A stretch of 21,255 bases of DNA from a virus, in the IMG/VR virus record IMGVR_UViG_3300032829_000042, positions 1 to 21,255 of that record; one strand, 5' to 3'. The first letter of the stretch is position 1. Each line of letters starts with the position of its first letter. Positions 13,922 to 19,472 of the stretch are shown here, one piece after another. The position numbers were made by a program, and so were the translations under genes. The notes under the pieces are model-generated. The model was not told the DNA's origin and made no database searches. It saw only the letters and a list, made by a program, of their open reading frames with translations.

Positions 13922-14218
13922 TCAGCCTCCGTATTCGATTAACTCCATAATCCCTTCAGCCGCGTAAACTCCCGCTTCCCATCTTTCAAGTCTGATTGAA
14001 TACCTCTTGTCATAGAGGTCTTTGTTCCACTTCTGAGCTTCCCTCAATATTTTCCTGCCTTTCTTTTCGTCAAGGGCTATCCCAAAGATATGGCCTACCG
14101 TCACATCACGGATCAGAAAAACGTATTGTCTCTTTTCACAGCGCAAAGCCTCTTTCTCTGTTTCATATGTCTTGCCACAGACAGAGCACGTGTAAAAAGT
14201 CCTGTTAAGCCTTTCCAT
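13922..14218 (-). CDS. Small zinc-finger-like protein
   Basis: 98 residues from the ATG at 14218, chosen for the GGGAGGATGAA ribosome binding site just upstream and because it abuts the upstream stop; the frame is open 22 codons further without support. 'FYTCSVCGKTYETEKEALRCEK' gives Cys-x2-Cys and a third Cys in a classical-finger-like layout without the final His pair. The rest is basic and alpha/beta ('YVFLIRDVTVGHIFGIALDEKKGRKILREAQKW'). It may bind DNA or RNA. Family not recognised. Confidence 0.62.
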   Translation of the reverse strand: MERLNRTFYTCSVCGKTYETEKEALRCEKRQYVFLIRDVTVGHIFGIALDEKKGRKILREAQKWNKDLYDKRYSIRLERWEAGVYAAEGIMELIEYGG

Positions 14219-14219
14219 T

Positions 14220-14423
14220 TCATCCTCCCAGGATCTCACGGATCCTTTGGTTATCAAATCTAAGCTTCTGGTTTTCCTTCTCAAGCTGGGCGTTCCTGTC
14301 GATCAGAACGGTGACGTTGCGTTCCAATTCTTCGAGCATTTCAGAGAGCAACCTCCTTATGCCGGGTTCAGGAGAAGGTGGGTCTGGTAACGTCTCTATT
14401 CTGACAGCACCTGGTTTCTCCAT
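14220..14423 (-). CDS. Small coiled-coil protein
   Basis: 67 residues from the ATG at 14423, which has GGAGGT seven bases before it. The frame stays open upstream, but that part would overlap the preceding gene. The N-terminus is Pro-rich ('LPDPPSPEPG'). Residues about 25-67 are a leucine-zipper-like coiled coil ('LLSEMLEELERNVTVLIDRNAQLEKENQKLRFDNQRI'). Probably forms dimers. No family recognised. Confidence 0.58.
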   Translation of the reverse strand: MEKPGAVRIETLPDPPSPEPGIRRLLSEMLEELERNVTVLIDRNAQLEKENQKLRFDNQRIREILGG

Positions 14424-14460
14424 TTCTTTACCTCCGATTAAGTTAAATTCTTTGAGTGAT

Positions 14461-14766
14461 TCACGTAGCCCTGGGAGGTTCACTGGCAGTCTCCTTTGGA
14501 TCGTCAAAGTAAATGTCTTTTTCAAAATCTTCCTGCGGCCAGTGTGCGACTTCCGACCATTTGAACTCTTGATATTTCCTTAATGCAGTTGCTTTCTCGT
14601 AGACCTCAAGCATGATCGCAAGGGCCAATTGTGCGGGTCCGCTTCCGCCGTAACCCCAATTAAAACCGTCAGGAGAATGGTTGCGAATTTTTTGACTTTT
14701 TTCTGGTCGAAGAAGAATACCATCAATGAAAATCTCCCTTGTTTCAAAGATCCCTTTTATCTTCAT
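14461..14766 (-). CDS. DUF6166 family protein
   Basis: 101 residues with the family block 'KIRNHSPDGFNWGYGGSGPAQLALAIMLE' (about 26-54), preceded by a short beta region ('IFIDGILLRPEKS') and followed by 'KYQEFKWSEVAHWPQEDF'. The family is common in phages, plasmids and bacterial accessory regions, and its function is unknown. The ATG overlaps the upstream TGA (ATGA) and has GGAGGATAAGGA before it. Its C-terminal tail (Thr-Ala-Ser-Glu-Pro-Pro-Arg-Ala-Thr) looks disordered. Confidence 0.8.
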   Translation of the reverse strand: MKIKGIFETREIFIDGILLRPEKSQKIRNHSPDGFNWGYGGSGPAQLALAIMLEVYEKATALRKYQEFKWSEVAHWPQEDFEKDIYFDDPKETASEPPRAT

Positions 14767-14963
14767 TTCCTTATCCTCCTTGAAATCGCCGAGCCCTTGA
14801 TAATCTCGACGTTGATTTCCCAGCCTTTCTTAAAAATAAATCGCTGTGCTTCCCTGAGACTCTGGAAGCTCATTTTAAATCCAGGTCGGATCACCATGAC
14901 CTCGCCTAAGAACGATTCGATTATGGTGGCCCGGGGATGCCCATCAAGCAGCGCTGGGTGCAT
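14763..14963 (-). CDS. Small basic hypothetical protein
   Basis: 66 residues, basic and probably alpha/beta ('MVIRPGFKMSFQSLREAQRFIFKKGWEINVEIIKGSAI'). GAGGAG is found upstream of the ATG. It overlaps the upstream gene by 20 bases and the DUF6166 gene by 4 (ATGA). No motif or family is recognised. The 'SLREAQRFIFKKGWE' helix is amphipathic and could face DNA or a protein partner. Confidence 0.58.
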   Translation of the reverse strand: MHPALLDGHPRATIIESFLGEVMVIRPGFKMSFQSLREAQRFIFKKGWEINVEIIKGSAISRRIRK

Positions 14964-15342
14964 CGGTCTCCTCTACTGCCGGATTTTCTTCTTTCTGATT
15001 CAGCTCAAGCATCAACTGTCTTTCTTCTGCCGTGAGAGCTCGCTCCCGGATCATCTCTCCGGTGTCGAGTCGGATCACGGTCACGGTGTTCGTTTGAAAA
15101 TTCTTCCTGACTTCGCAGTCGATGTTCGCCATTTGAAACCCACTCCGATATTTTTCGTGGGCGGAGGTCAGTTCGGATTGACACTTTGCGATGTCGGCCT
15201 CGATCTGTCGTTTGATGCTCTTCAAGTCCGCCTCATACTGCGCAATCTGGGATAGATTGTCCGCCATCTTTTCGGCTTGTTCCTTTAGCTGCGCCTCAGT
15301 GAGCATACATTTGAGATATTCTTTGATGATTTCTTTTTCCAC
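14944..15342 (-). CDS. Early-operon coiled-coil protein, GTG start
   Basis: 132 residues from the GTG at 15342. The AAGGAGGTGA at 15348-15357 is spaced ideally for that GTG, whereas the upstream in-frame ATG at 15360 lies before the Shine-Dalgarno and has none of its own. Residues about 15-75 are a coiled coil ('EQAEKMADNLSQIAQYEADLKSIKRQIEADIAKCQSEL'). A small beta region follows ('DCEVRKNFQTNTVTVIRLDTGEMIRERALTAEERQ') and the tail is acidic. The layout resembles helical phage proteins that bind host nucleases, but no family is recognised. Confidence 0.65.
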   Translation of the reverse strand: MEKEIIKEYLKCMLTEAQLKEQAEKMADNLSQIAQYEADLKSIKRQIEADIAKCQSELTSAHEKYRSGFQMANIDCEVRKNFQTNTVTVIRLDTGEMIRERALTAEERQLMLELNQKEENPAVEETDAPSAA

Positions 15343-15356
15343 GGAATCACCTCCTT

Positions 15357-15842
15357 TCATTTTTCTTCCGCATGAGGCAATCCGAGCGGTTTCAGCGTCC
15401 GGCTTCTTTCGACCGTGACCAGAAAGAGTTCCCCCACACCCTCGACTATCATTCTTAGTTTTTCAATTTGCTTCGTATCGAAGCCCATTTCCTTGAAATC
15501 ATCTTCAATTCCCCCCATTCTCTGAAGCCATCTTTCATGGGCGGCCTTTATTCTCTCGAATGCGAGCTCGGTAGTATGGTTTAGCAGTTTCTCGTTTTCT
15601 ATTTTTTCAACTCCTATGTGTGGGATAACTTTTAGTCTCCAGAGATATCCTTTCGTTTCAGCAAGACCGTTTATTTCACCAAGTTTACAATTTCGATCAA
15701 CGACCCATTGTGTTTGATTCGCTCTTTTTCCATCGTTCGGCGTGCGGAGGTCGGCTATTTCTGAAAATTGTTCCCAAGATAGCCGCGTTGCTGACCTCAA
15801 CTTATCAAACTTTGCCAAAATTATTTCTTGCGTCAAATTCAT
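15357..15842 (-). CDS. Hypothetical protein of early operon
   Basis: 161 residues, mostly helical, with aromatic clusters ('RLSWEQFSEIADLR', 'QTQWVVDRNCKLGEINGLAETKGYLWRL', 'ERIKAAHERWLQRMGGIEDDFKEMGF'). No metal motif or span. GGAGGCGACAAG precedes its ATG, which overlaps the upstream TGA by 4 bases. I do not recognise the family. Its stop overlaps the upstream edge of the next gene's Shine-Dalgarno, so the two are probably translationally coupled. Confidence 0.62.
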   Translation of the reverse strand: MNLTQEIILAKFDKLRSATRLSWEQFSEIADLRTPNDGKRANQTQWVVDRNCKLGEINGLAETKGYLWRLKVIPHIGVEKIENEKLLNHTTELAFERIKAAHERWLQRMGGIEDDFKEMGFDTKQIEKLRMIVEGVGELFLVTVERSRTLKPLGLPHAEEK

Positions 15843-16588
15843 CTTGTCGCCTCCTTTTGGTTAATCTGCTTTCGACCTTCGCCCAAAATGTCCCATAGCC
15901 ACTTTAATTCTTCGATTAAATCCCTCATCTTAAATTTCGTTATGATTGGATTCAGGCCCGTGATATTTTTGACGTCCAACTCCTCGACCTTCATCCTGAT
16001 CCTGATCAGCTTTCTTTTTAAGGATTCTGCTATATCGACCATTCCAAGAAGTTCCTGCTCCAAATTGTAGACATCCTTCTCTTTGATCTTTTCTTCGAAT
16101 CTACTTTTCACCGTTTGATGTCGAATCTCGTTGATTACAGCCGTCCTCGTGGGAATATCCTCGTTCTCTCTTGCCTGGGCTTTCACCTTCTCGACGATTT
16201 CGGGATGAGCAGCGATGGCACGAGCGTGAGTTGCTCGATGCTCCGTTATGCCTTCAGGCCTCACCCTCATAGGCGACGGCTTGCCTTGTCTAATTTTTCC
16301 TCCAATTCTTCCACCAGCTTGCAAGGATTCTTTTACGGATGGCAACAATTCCCCGATCCTCGCCTCAATATCCAGGAGCATCTCTCCGGCTTCTTGCCCA
16401 TCCTTGAGTGTTCGCTTCCGTTGCGCCTCAGTCATTTTGAGTTGATCAAATCCTTTAATCATCTGTCGATAGAATGTGACCGCCGTCTGGCCAATGAATG
16501 AAAGAGGAACAAGATCATCCATCTTTTTTGGCAACATTCCCTTGGCCCTTACGATTTTAAATATCTCCATCGCTTCTTCTCCTTTCAT
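15839..16588 (-). CDS. Putative ParB/HTH-like DNA-binding protein of early operon
   Basis: 249 residues from the ATG at 16588, which overlaps the upstream TGA (ATGA) and follows AAAGGAGAAAAA. A second ATG at 16570 also has AAAGGAG. Residues about 110-190 hold a Gly/Arg/Lys-rich segment ('GGRIGGKIRQGKPSP') and a helix-turn-helix-looking stretch ('GITEHRATHARAIAAHPEIVEKVKAQARENEDIPTRTAVINEI'). This layout resembles ParB-like or DUF3102-type phage proteins in which a helical domain recognises DNA. The C-terminal part is helical and charged. The function is inferred weakly; a transcription or replication control role fits its early position. Confidence 0.6.
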   Translation of the reverse strand: MKGEEAMEIFKIVRAKGMLPKKMDDLVPLSFIGQTAVTFYRQMIKGFDQLKMTEAQRKRTLKDGQEAGEMLLDIEARIGELLPSVKESLQAGGRIGGKIRQGKPSPMRVRPEGITEHRATHARAIAAHPEIVEKVKAQARENEDIPTRTAVINEIRHQTVKSRFEEKIKEKDVYNLEQELLGMVDIAESLKRKLIRIRMKVEELDVKNITGLNPIITKFKMRDLIEELKWLWDILGEGRKQINQKEATR

Positions 16589-16839
16589 TTTTTCTCCTTT
16601 CTTTGTTCGTCCATTTGCGTTTTCAATGCTGCCCTCCCCATCTTCCGAGCGAGCGCGTTGAATCTCTTCTGATGATCTGGACAACAGAAATTTTGCGCTC
16701 TACGGCCTCTCCTGGTCGGAATAAAGGTTCGGCTACAGCCTGGGAGGGAACATGGCTTACGCCTAACGTGCATGTTTTTAGGCGAGGTTTTTTCAGTAAG
16801 TCTGGTGGATCGAAGGGTGCGTTTCATTACTGCTTTCAT
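16585..16839 (-). CDS. First gene of leftward operon: small basic zinc-binding-like protein
   Basis: 84 residues, very basic. 'KPCSLPGCSRTFIPTRRGRRAQNFCCPDHQKRFNAL' supplies Cys-x4-Cys, then Cys-Cys-x2-His, a compact zinc-ribbon pattern seen in small phage nucleic-acid-binding proteins. It is the first gene behind the leftward promoter. The ATG at 16839 lies only about 2 bases from the predicted transcription start and has no Shine-Dalgarno, so the message looks leaderless. An in-frame ATG at 16827 also lacks one. The stop overlaps the next gene by ATGA. Confidence 0.62.
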   Translation of the reverse strand: MKAVMKRTLRSTRLTEKTSPKNMHVRRKPCSLPGCSRTFIPTRRGRRAQNFCCPDHQKRFNALARKMGRAALKTQMDEQRKEKK

Positions 16840-16847
16840 TTGAAACT

Positions 16848-16876
16848 ATCTTAACGAACAATAATTAATTTGTCAA
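16848..16876 (-). promoter_or_regulatory. Leftward early promoter PL
   Basis: On the minus strand a perfect TTGACA (-35, 16871-16876), a 17-base spacer and TAAGAT (-10, 16848-16853) form a strong sigma-70-type promoter. Predicted transcription start is 16841-16842, 2-3 bases before the first leftward ATG. It is the only clear promoter for the packed operon ending at 9972. Confidence 0.85.
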
Positions 16877-16916
16877 CAGTTATTTTGGTTTTTTTAAAAA
16901 ATAAATTTCTCGACTT

Positions 16917-16952
16917 TGGCATGAAATTTGACCTTGATCAAAAACTGTGCCA
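16917..16952. promoter_or_regulatory. 36-bp dyad between divergent promoters: candidate operator
   Basis: A two-tier inverted repeat centred at 16934.5 reads TGGCA-N5-TTTGA-N6-TCAAA-N5-TGCCA. Both arm pairs share one centre, with 10 matched positions per half. It lies between the two -35 boxes and overlaps neither promoter, so it could be a site for a dimeric regulator acting on both. Binding by the neighbouring HTH protein is inferred, not shown. Confidence 0.5.
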
Positions 16953-16972
16953 TAAGTATTTTAATTTTCCTC

Positions 16973-17001
16973 TTGACATTTCGGGTGAATTTGTAAATAA
17001 T
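16973..17001 (+). promoter_or_regulatory. Rightward early promoter PR
   Basis: TTGACA (-35, 16973-16978), a 17-base spacer and AATAAT (-10, 16996-17001). Predicted start is about 17007-17009, on or next to the ATG of the HTH gene at 17009. This would be a leaderless message, like lambda cI from PRM. There is no Shine-Dalgarno before that ATG. Confidence 0.82.
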
Positions 17002-17008
17002 CTTTTCT

Positions 17009-17206
17009 ATGGAAAAAAAGAATATAATCAGGGCTGAACTTATGAGGCGTGGCATCCGGCTTTCGGATATTGCTCGTATGTGTGAAACGTCACGTCAACA
17101 GGTGAGTATGGCCATTTCAAAACCTATCGTCAAATTCGGTAAGCAGCTTGAAATTCTTCAAAAAATAAAAGAACTCATCGGCGCCGTTGAGGATGCCAAA
17201 TCTTAA
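17009..17206 (+). CDS. Small HTH regulator (Cro/Ner-like)
   Basis: 65 residues. A helix-turn-helix spans about 10-38 ('ELMRRGIRLSDIARMCETSRQQVSMAI'): 'SDIARMCETSRQQVSMAI' shows the Ala at turn-helix position 5 and the Gln-Gln recognition helix typical of phage Cro, Ner and short repressor proteins. It is alone behind PR, divergent from the early operon, which is where Cro-like proteins sit. The ATG lacks a Shine-Dalgarno and is placed at the predicted transcription start. Without a peptidase or second domain, it is more Cro-like than CI-like. No separate full-length repressor is seen in the window. Confidence 0.78.
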   Translation: MEKKNIIRAELMRRGIRLSDIARMCETSRQQVSMAISKPIVKFGKQLEILQKIKELIGAVEDAKS

Positions 17207-17260
17207 ACCCACAACCTCATTTGTAATTTTTATGGCAAAAAAGTTGTCAGAGGTGATGCC

Positions 17261-17371
17261 GTGAACCCGACAGGGCAACACAAAAGGGAGGGTATGTCGC
17301 TTCCGATTAGGCGTGGCCACACGGAAGCTGTGACCGTCTTTCAGCCGGAGATGAAAGATTGGCGAGAATGA
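17261..17371 (+). CDS. Possible 36-residue ORF in structured leader (low confidence)
   Basis: GTG start with GAGGTGAT four bases before it, the same 15-base start context as the gene at 17470. The product would be 36 residues, basic, with 'MSLPIRRGHTEAVTVF' in the middle. It runs right through the paired segments of the proposed RNA structure at 17273-17394, so base pairing rather than coding may explain the sequence. It could be a leader peptide whose translation controls the terminator downstream. Codon use cannot be judged on this length. Confidence 0.25.
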   Translation: MNPTGQHKREGMSLPIRRGHTEAVTVFQPEMKDWRE

Positions 17372-17394
17372 CTTGTGCCACGTTCCCGTTGCCC
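17273..17394 (+). ncRNA. Candidate structured RNA with two hairpins and a pseudoknot
   Basis: Closing stem GGGCAAC (17273-17279) with GTTGCCC (17388-17394). Inside it, hairpin B is GCTTCCG/CGGAAGC (17299-17305 with 17322-17328), and hairpin C is TCTTTCA/TGAAAGA (17337-17343 with 17352-17358), extendable by CC/GG across a bulge. Loop B contains GCGTGGC (17311-17317), which can pair with GCCACGT (17377-17383), giving a pseudoknot. A terminator follows at 17420. I know no named RNA family with this layout. The pairs are exact in a single sequence; covariation is not tested. It sits between the HTH gene and the replication genes. Confidence 0.45.
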
Positions 17395-17419
17395 GCTAAC
17401 ATAGAACAAGACGTTCGGC

Positions 17420-17455
17420 CCCCTGGATCGTGCTCCGGTGGTCCAGGGGTTTTTT
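17420..17455 (+). terminator. Intrinsic terminator between the HTH gene and replication genes
   Basis: A perfect 8-bp stem CCCCTGGA (17420-17427) with TCCAGGGG (17442-17449), a 14-base loop and six T (17450-17455). It would stop most PR transcripts before the replication genes, like lambda tR1, so a read-through or antitermination step is expected. The next GTG start lies 14 bases after the T-run. Confidence 0.88.
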
Positions 17456-17469
17456 GATGAGGTGATGCC

Positions 17470-17823
17470 GTGACAGCCCAACTCTCTTTCTTCGAAATTC
17501 AGAAACCCAAACCTTCCGGCGAAGTTCTCCGGGACAAGGGGATTGCCAGGGCGGTCAAGCATGCCGAGGAAATTCATGACGACTGGCAGAAGAAGGCGCT
17601 GGATTTCCTCTATCTCTATGCGCGGACCCATGATCGATTCTCTGGTGAGATGGTGAGGCAGGAGGCCAAGGGGATCGTCTCGGACCCGCCATCGCTTCGC
17701 GCCTGGGGTGCTGTGATGCTGTCCGGGGCGAAGAGGAGATGGATCAGGCAGGTAGGATTCATTCACGTTCAAAACGAAAAAGCGCACAGAGCGAACGCGG
17801 CGCTGTGGGAGAGTAAAATATAA
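17470..17823 (+). CDS. Hypothetical phage early protein upstream of replication initiator
   Basis: 117 residues, GTG start preceded by GAGGTGATGCC. It is helical, with 'DWQKKALDFLYLYARTHDRFSGEMVRQEAKGIVSDPPSLRAWGAVMLSGAKRRWIRQVGF', a pattern I have seen in phage proteins next to replication genes. The 'PPSLRAWGAVM..A.RR.WI' part looks like a winged-helix or helical DNA-binding segment. Function is unknown. It lies directly after the terminator, so it is the first gene reached by read-through transcripts. Confidence 0.68.
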   Translation: MTAQLSFFEIQKPKPSGEVLRDKGIARAVKHAEEIHDDWQKKALDFLYLYARTHDRFSGEMVRQEAKGIVSDPPSLRAWGAVMLSGAKRRWIRQVGFIHVQNEKAHRANAALWESKI

Positions 17824-17839
17824 AGATGGGAGTCCTTTT

Positions 17840-18673
17840 ATGAAGGATGGACAATATCGGCTTTTATGGACTGGAATTTCCGACTCCAAAAAAATGAAGG
17901 CCATCAAGGGCGAGCCACCGTTCCGTCGTGGTTGTCATTTGGTTTACACATGGTTGCTTCCGTGGTGTGACGATGAAGGTAGGATGCCAGGTGAACCATT
18001 GAAGATCCTCGCAAACGTTGTTCCGAACGAGGGGTTCAATCTCAAAGACATCGAGAAAATACTAGCCGAACTCCATCGGGTTGTTCTGATAGCCTGGTAC
18101 AAAGTAGATGGCGAGCGATTTATTCAGGTTTTCGACTGGGAAAAATATCAGCACATAAGAAAAGACCGTAAGAAATCAAGTATATACCCTCAATGGAAAC
18201 CAAGTGACATCCAAACGGAAACCAATGGTTGTCAATCTGACAACCTAATACAATCACCATCACCATCATTATCACCATCACCATCACTATCTATAGCCGA
18301 CTTTGAAAAGTTCTGGAACCAATACCCAACCAGAAAAGGAAAAAAGGTCGGAAGAAGGGAAACTGAAGAGTTTTTCTTCAAAAACATAGAGCCTGCACAA
18401 ATGGGTTTTCTCTTGGTAGCCACAGCGAACTACTCTGAATCTAAAACAGTCAAGGAAGGGTTCGCAAAGGACCCAATCCGCTTTTTAAAGAAAGATTTTT
18501 GGAAAGATTGGATTGAACCCCCAGAGAGAGAAGTTCCTAAATATCTAAACGGGCTAAAACAGGTATGGGAGGAAATGGAGGATGGAAAAGAAGATTCCAA
18601 AAAAGCAGTTCCTCTTCTTGATGACAAGACTGGCGACAGCATTCAGGGAGGACGTAAGCAAGGAGCTGTTTGA
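17840..18673 (+). CDS. Phage replication initiator-like protein
   Basis: 277 residues. Residues 1-115 read as a winged-helix DNA-binding domain common to phage replication initiators ('GCHLVYTWLLPWCDDEGRMPGEPLKILANVVP', 'DIEKILAELHRVVLIAWYKVDGERFIQVFDWEKYQHIRKDRKKS'). A Ser/Pro-rich low-complexity hinge follows at about 138-151. The C-terminal domain (about 152-232) is helical ('FEKFWNQYPTRKGKKVGRRETEEFF', 'FLKKDFWKDWI'), of a kind found in replisome-organiser proteins. The hinge is encoded by repeats that may double as the origin. GGGAG precedes the ATG. Its last 92 bases overlap the next gene in another frame, as with lambda O and P. Confidence 0.75.
   Translation: MKDGQYRLLWTGISDSKKMKAIKGEPPFRRGCHLVYTWLLPWCDDEGRMPGEPLKILANVVPNEGFNLKDIEKILAELHRVVLIAWYKVDGERFIQVFDWEKYQHIRKDRKKSSIYPQWKPSDIQTETNGCQSDNLIQSPSPSLSPSPSLSIADFEKFWNQYPTRKGKKVGRRETEEFFFKNIEPAQMGFLLVATANYSESKTVKEGFAKDPIRFLKKDFWKDWIEPPEREVPKYLNGLKQVWEEMEDGKEDSKKAVPLLDDKTGDSIQGGRKQGAV
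18227..18288. repeat. Palindrome plus tandem 18-bp repeats inside the initiator gene: candidate replication origin
   Basis: GGTTGTCA-ATC-TGACAACC is a perfect 8-bp-arm palindrome (18227-18245). Seven bases on, two 18-bp direct repeats follow, ATCACCATCACCATCATT (18253-18270) and a copy with one change (18271-18288). Each repeat is itself made of ATCACC units and encodes Ser-Pro-Ser-Pro-Ser-Leu. Sites of this kind inside the initiator gene form the origin in lambda-type phages; function here is inferred. Confidence 0.5.
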
Positions 18674-19133
18674 GATTTATTACGAGTTCCTTGGAAACGT
18701 AGAGATTGCAAAGTTAAAGGAATGTGTTGATATTCTCATCGAAGAAAAGAATTGGTTTCCGAAAATCTCGGAATTTAATGAAATTCTGCATCCCAAATCA
18801 AACCCAGATTCGGCTTACATGAGATATTTAGAAAGATCCACAAAGCAGCATCTTTCCGAGATCAAACAACTGGAATTAAAGCGGGAGCAAGAGCGAGAAG
18901 TCCCGGAAGAAGTGAAGGAACGAATCAATAAAATCTTCGACACCATAGAGCGAGACTTGAGAAATCCTGTCCTCGAAGGCGAAAGAGCGGAAGAATTTGA
19001 GCGTAAAAGGAAGATCGCAAAACAAAAAACCAAGGAACTTTTGAACTCATATGACAGAAAAACTCAAACTCCTCAAACAGCATTTCGAGCCCACCGAGAA
19101 AGAGATCAAAAGATCGATCCGTCGGTATCTTGA
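18582..19133 (+). CDS. Probable helicase-loader-like phage replication protein
   Basis: 183 residues. The N-terminal part ('FLFLMTRLATAFREDVSKELFEIYYEFLGNVEIAKLKECVDILIEEKNWFPKISEFNEIL', about 10-68) has the small helical domain found in lambda P-like and related helicase loaders. The rest is a long charged coiled coil (about 80-165). The ATG at 18582 follows GGGAGGAAATGGAGG and overlaps the initiator gene by 92 bases in a different frame. Position right after the initiator supports a loader role. No Walker motif is present, so it is not an ATPase of the DnaC type. Confidence 0.65.
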   Translation: MEKKIPKKQFLFLMTRLATAFREDVSKELFEIYYEFLGNVEIAKLKECVDILIEEKNWFPKISEFNEILHPKSNPDSAYMRYLERSTKQHLSEIKQLELKREQEREVPEEVKERINKIFDTIERDLRNPVLEGERAEEFERKRKIAKQKTKELLNSYDRKTQTPQTAFRAHRERDQKIDPSVS

Positions 19134-19377
19134 CATGCGTGGTATCTTTAATTGGAATCAGTGGCAGGGACAGATGAGCGTCAAGGGCGTTCCTGACATT
19201 GTAGCCATCCTTCCCGCGGGCGGTAGAATCTTGGCAATAGAAGTTAAAAGGCCCGGAGGAAAAGCGAGCGAGGCCCAGGCGAAGTTCATTGAAAGCATAA
19301 ACAAATCAGGAGGCGTTGCATTTGTGGCCTCGTCAGTTGAAGAGGTCGCCCTGAAGCTTGAAATAAAAAATCCTTGA
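19051..19377 (+). CDS. VRR-NUC domain nuclease
   Basis: 108 residues, nearly all VRR-NUC domain: Glu18/Glu20 in 'TEKEIKRSIRRYLDMRG', 'SVKGVPDIVAILPAGG' with Asp49, 'RILAIEVKRPGGKASEAQAKFIESINKSGGVAFVASSVEE' with Glu64, Lys66 and Gln76. These are the PD-(D/E)XK active-site residues. Stand-alone phage versions are thought to cut branched or Holliday-type DNA, which fits its place after replication genes. It overlaps the loader-like gene by 83 bases in another frame and has only a weak AAGGAA site before the ATG. Confidence 0.87.
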   Translation: MTEKLKLLKQHFEPTEKEIKRSIRRYLDMRGIFNWNQWQGQMSVKGVPDIVAILPAGGRILAIEVKRPGGKASEAQAKFIESINKSGGVAFVASSVEEVALKLEIKNP

Positions 19378-19413
19378 GCTGATCACTCAGGGGTCCCCAT
19401 AGCGAATAACAAG

Positions 19414-19448
19414 AAAGCCCTTCCGCCGGCGGGTTGGAGGGGCTTTTT
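19414..19448 (+). terminator. Intrinsic terminator after the replication genes
   Basis: Stem AAGCCCTTCC (19415-19424) with GGAGGGGCTT (19436-19445), ten pairs with one G-T, an 11-base loop and a T-run (19444-19448). Flanking CCCCATA and TATGGGG can extend it into a larger hairpin. It separates replication from the HNH/terminase genes, so those genes need read-through or another promoter, which I do not see. Confidence 0.82.
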
Positions 19449-19472
19449 CGTTATGGGGGGGAGGGAGAATAA

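Noticed and set aside
14629-15255. Plus-strand 208-residue frame
   Set aside because: It runs antisense across three small leftward genes that each have ribosome binding sites and ATGA-type coupling. It has no ribosome binding site and reads as Ser/Leu/Phe-rich antisense sequence.
17232-17264. 10-residue frame (Met-Ala-Lys-Lys-Leu...) before the structured segment
   Set aside because: It is too short and has no convincing ribosome binding site. Its overlap with the GTG at 17261 is noted but not enough to call a gene.
18251-18295. CRISPR-like array from the ATCACC repeats
   Set aside because: The repeats are directly adjacent, short and in frame with a gene; there are no spacers.
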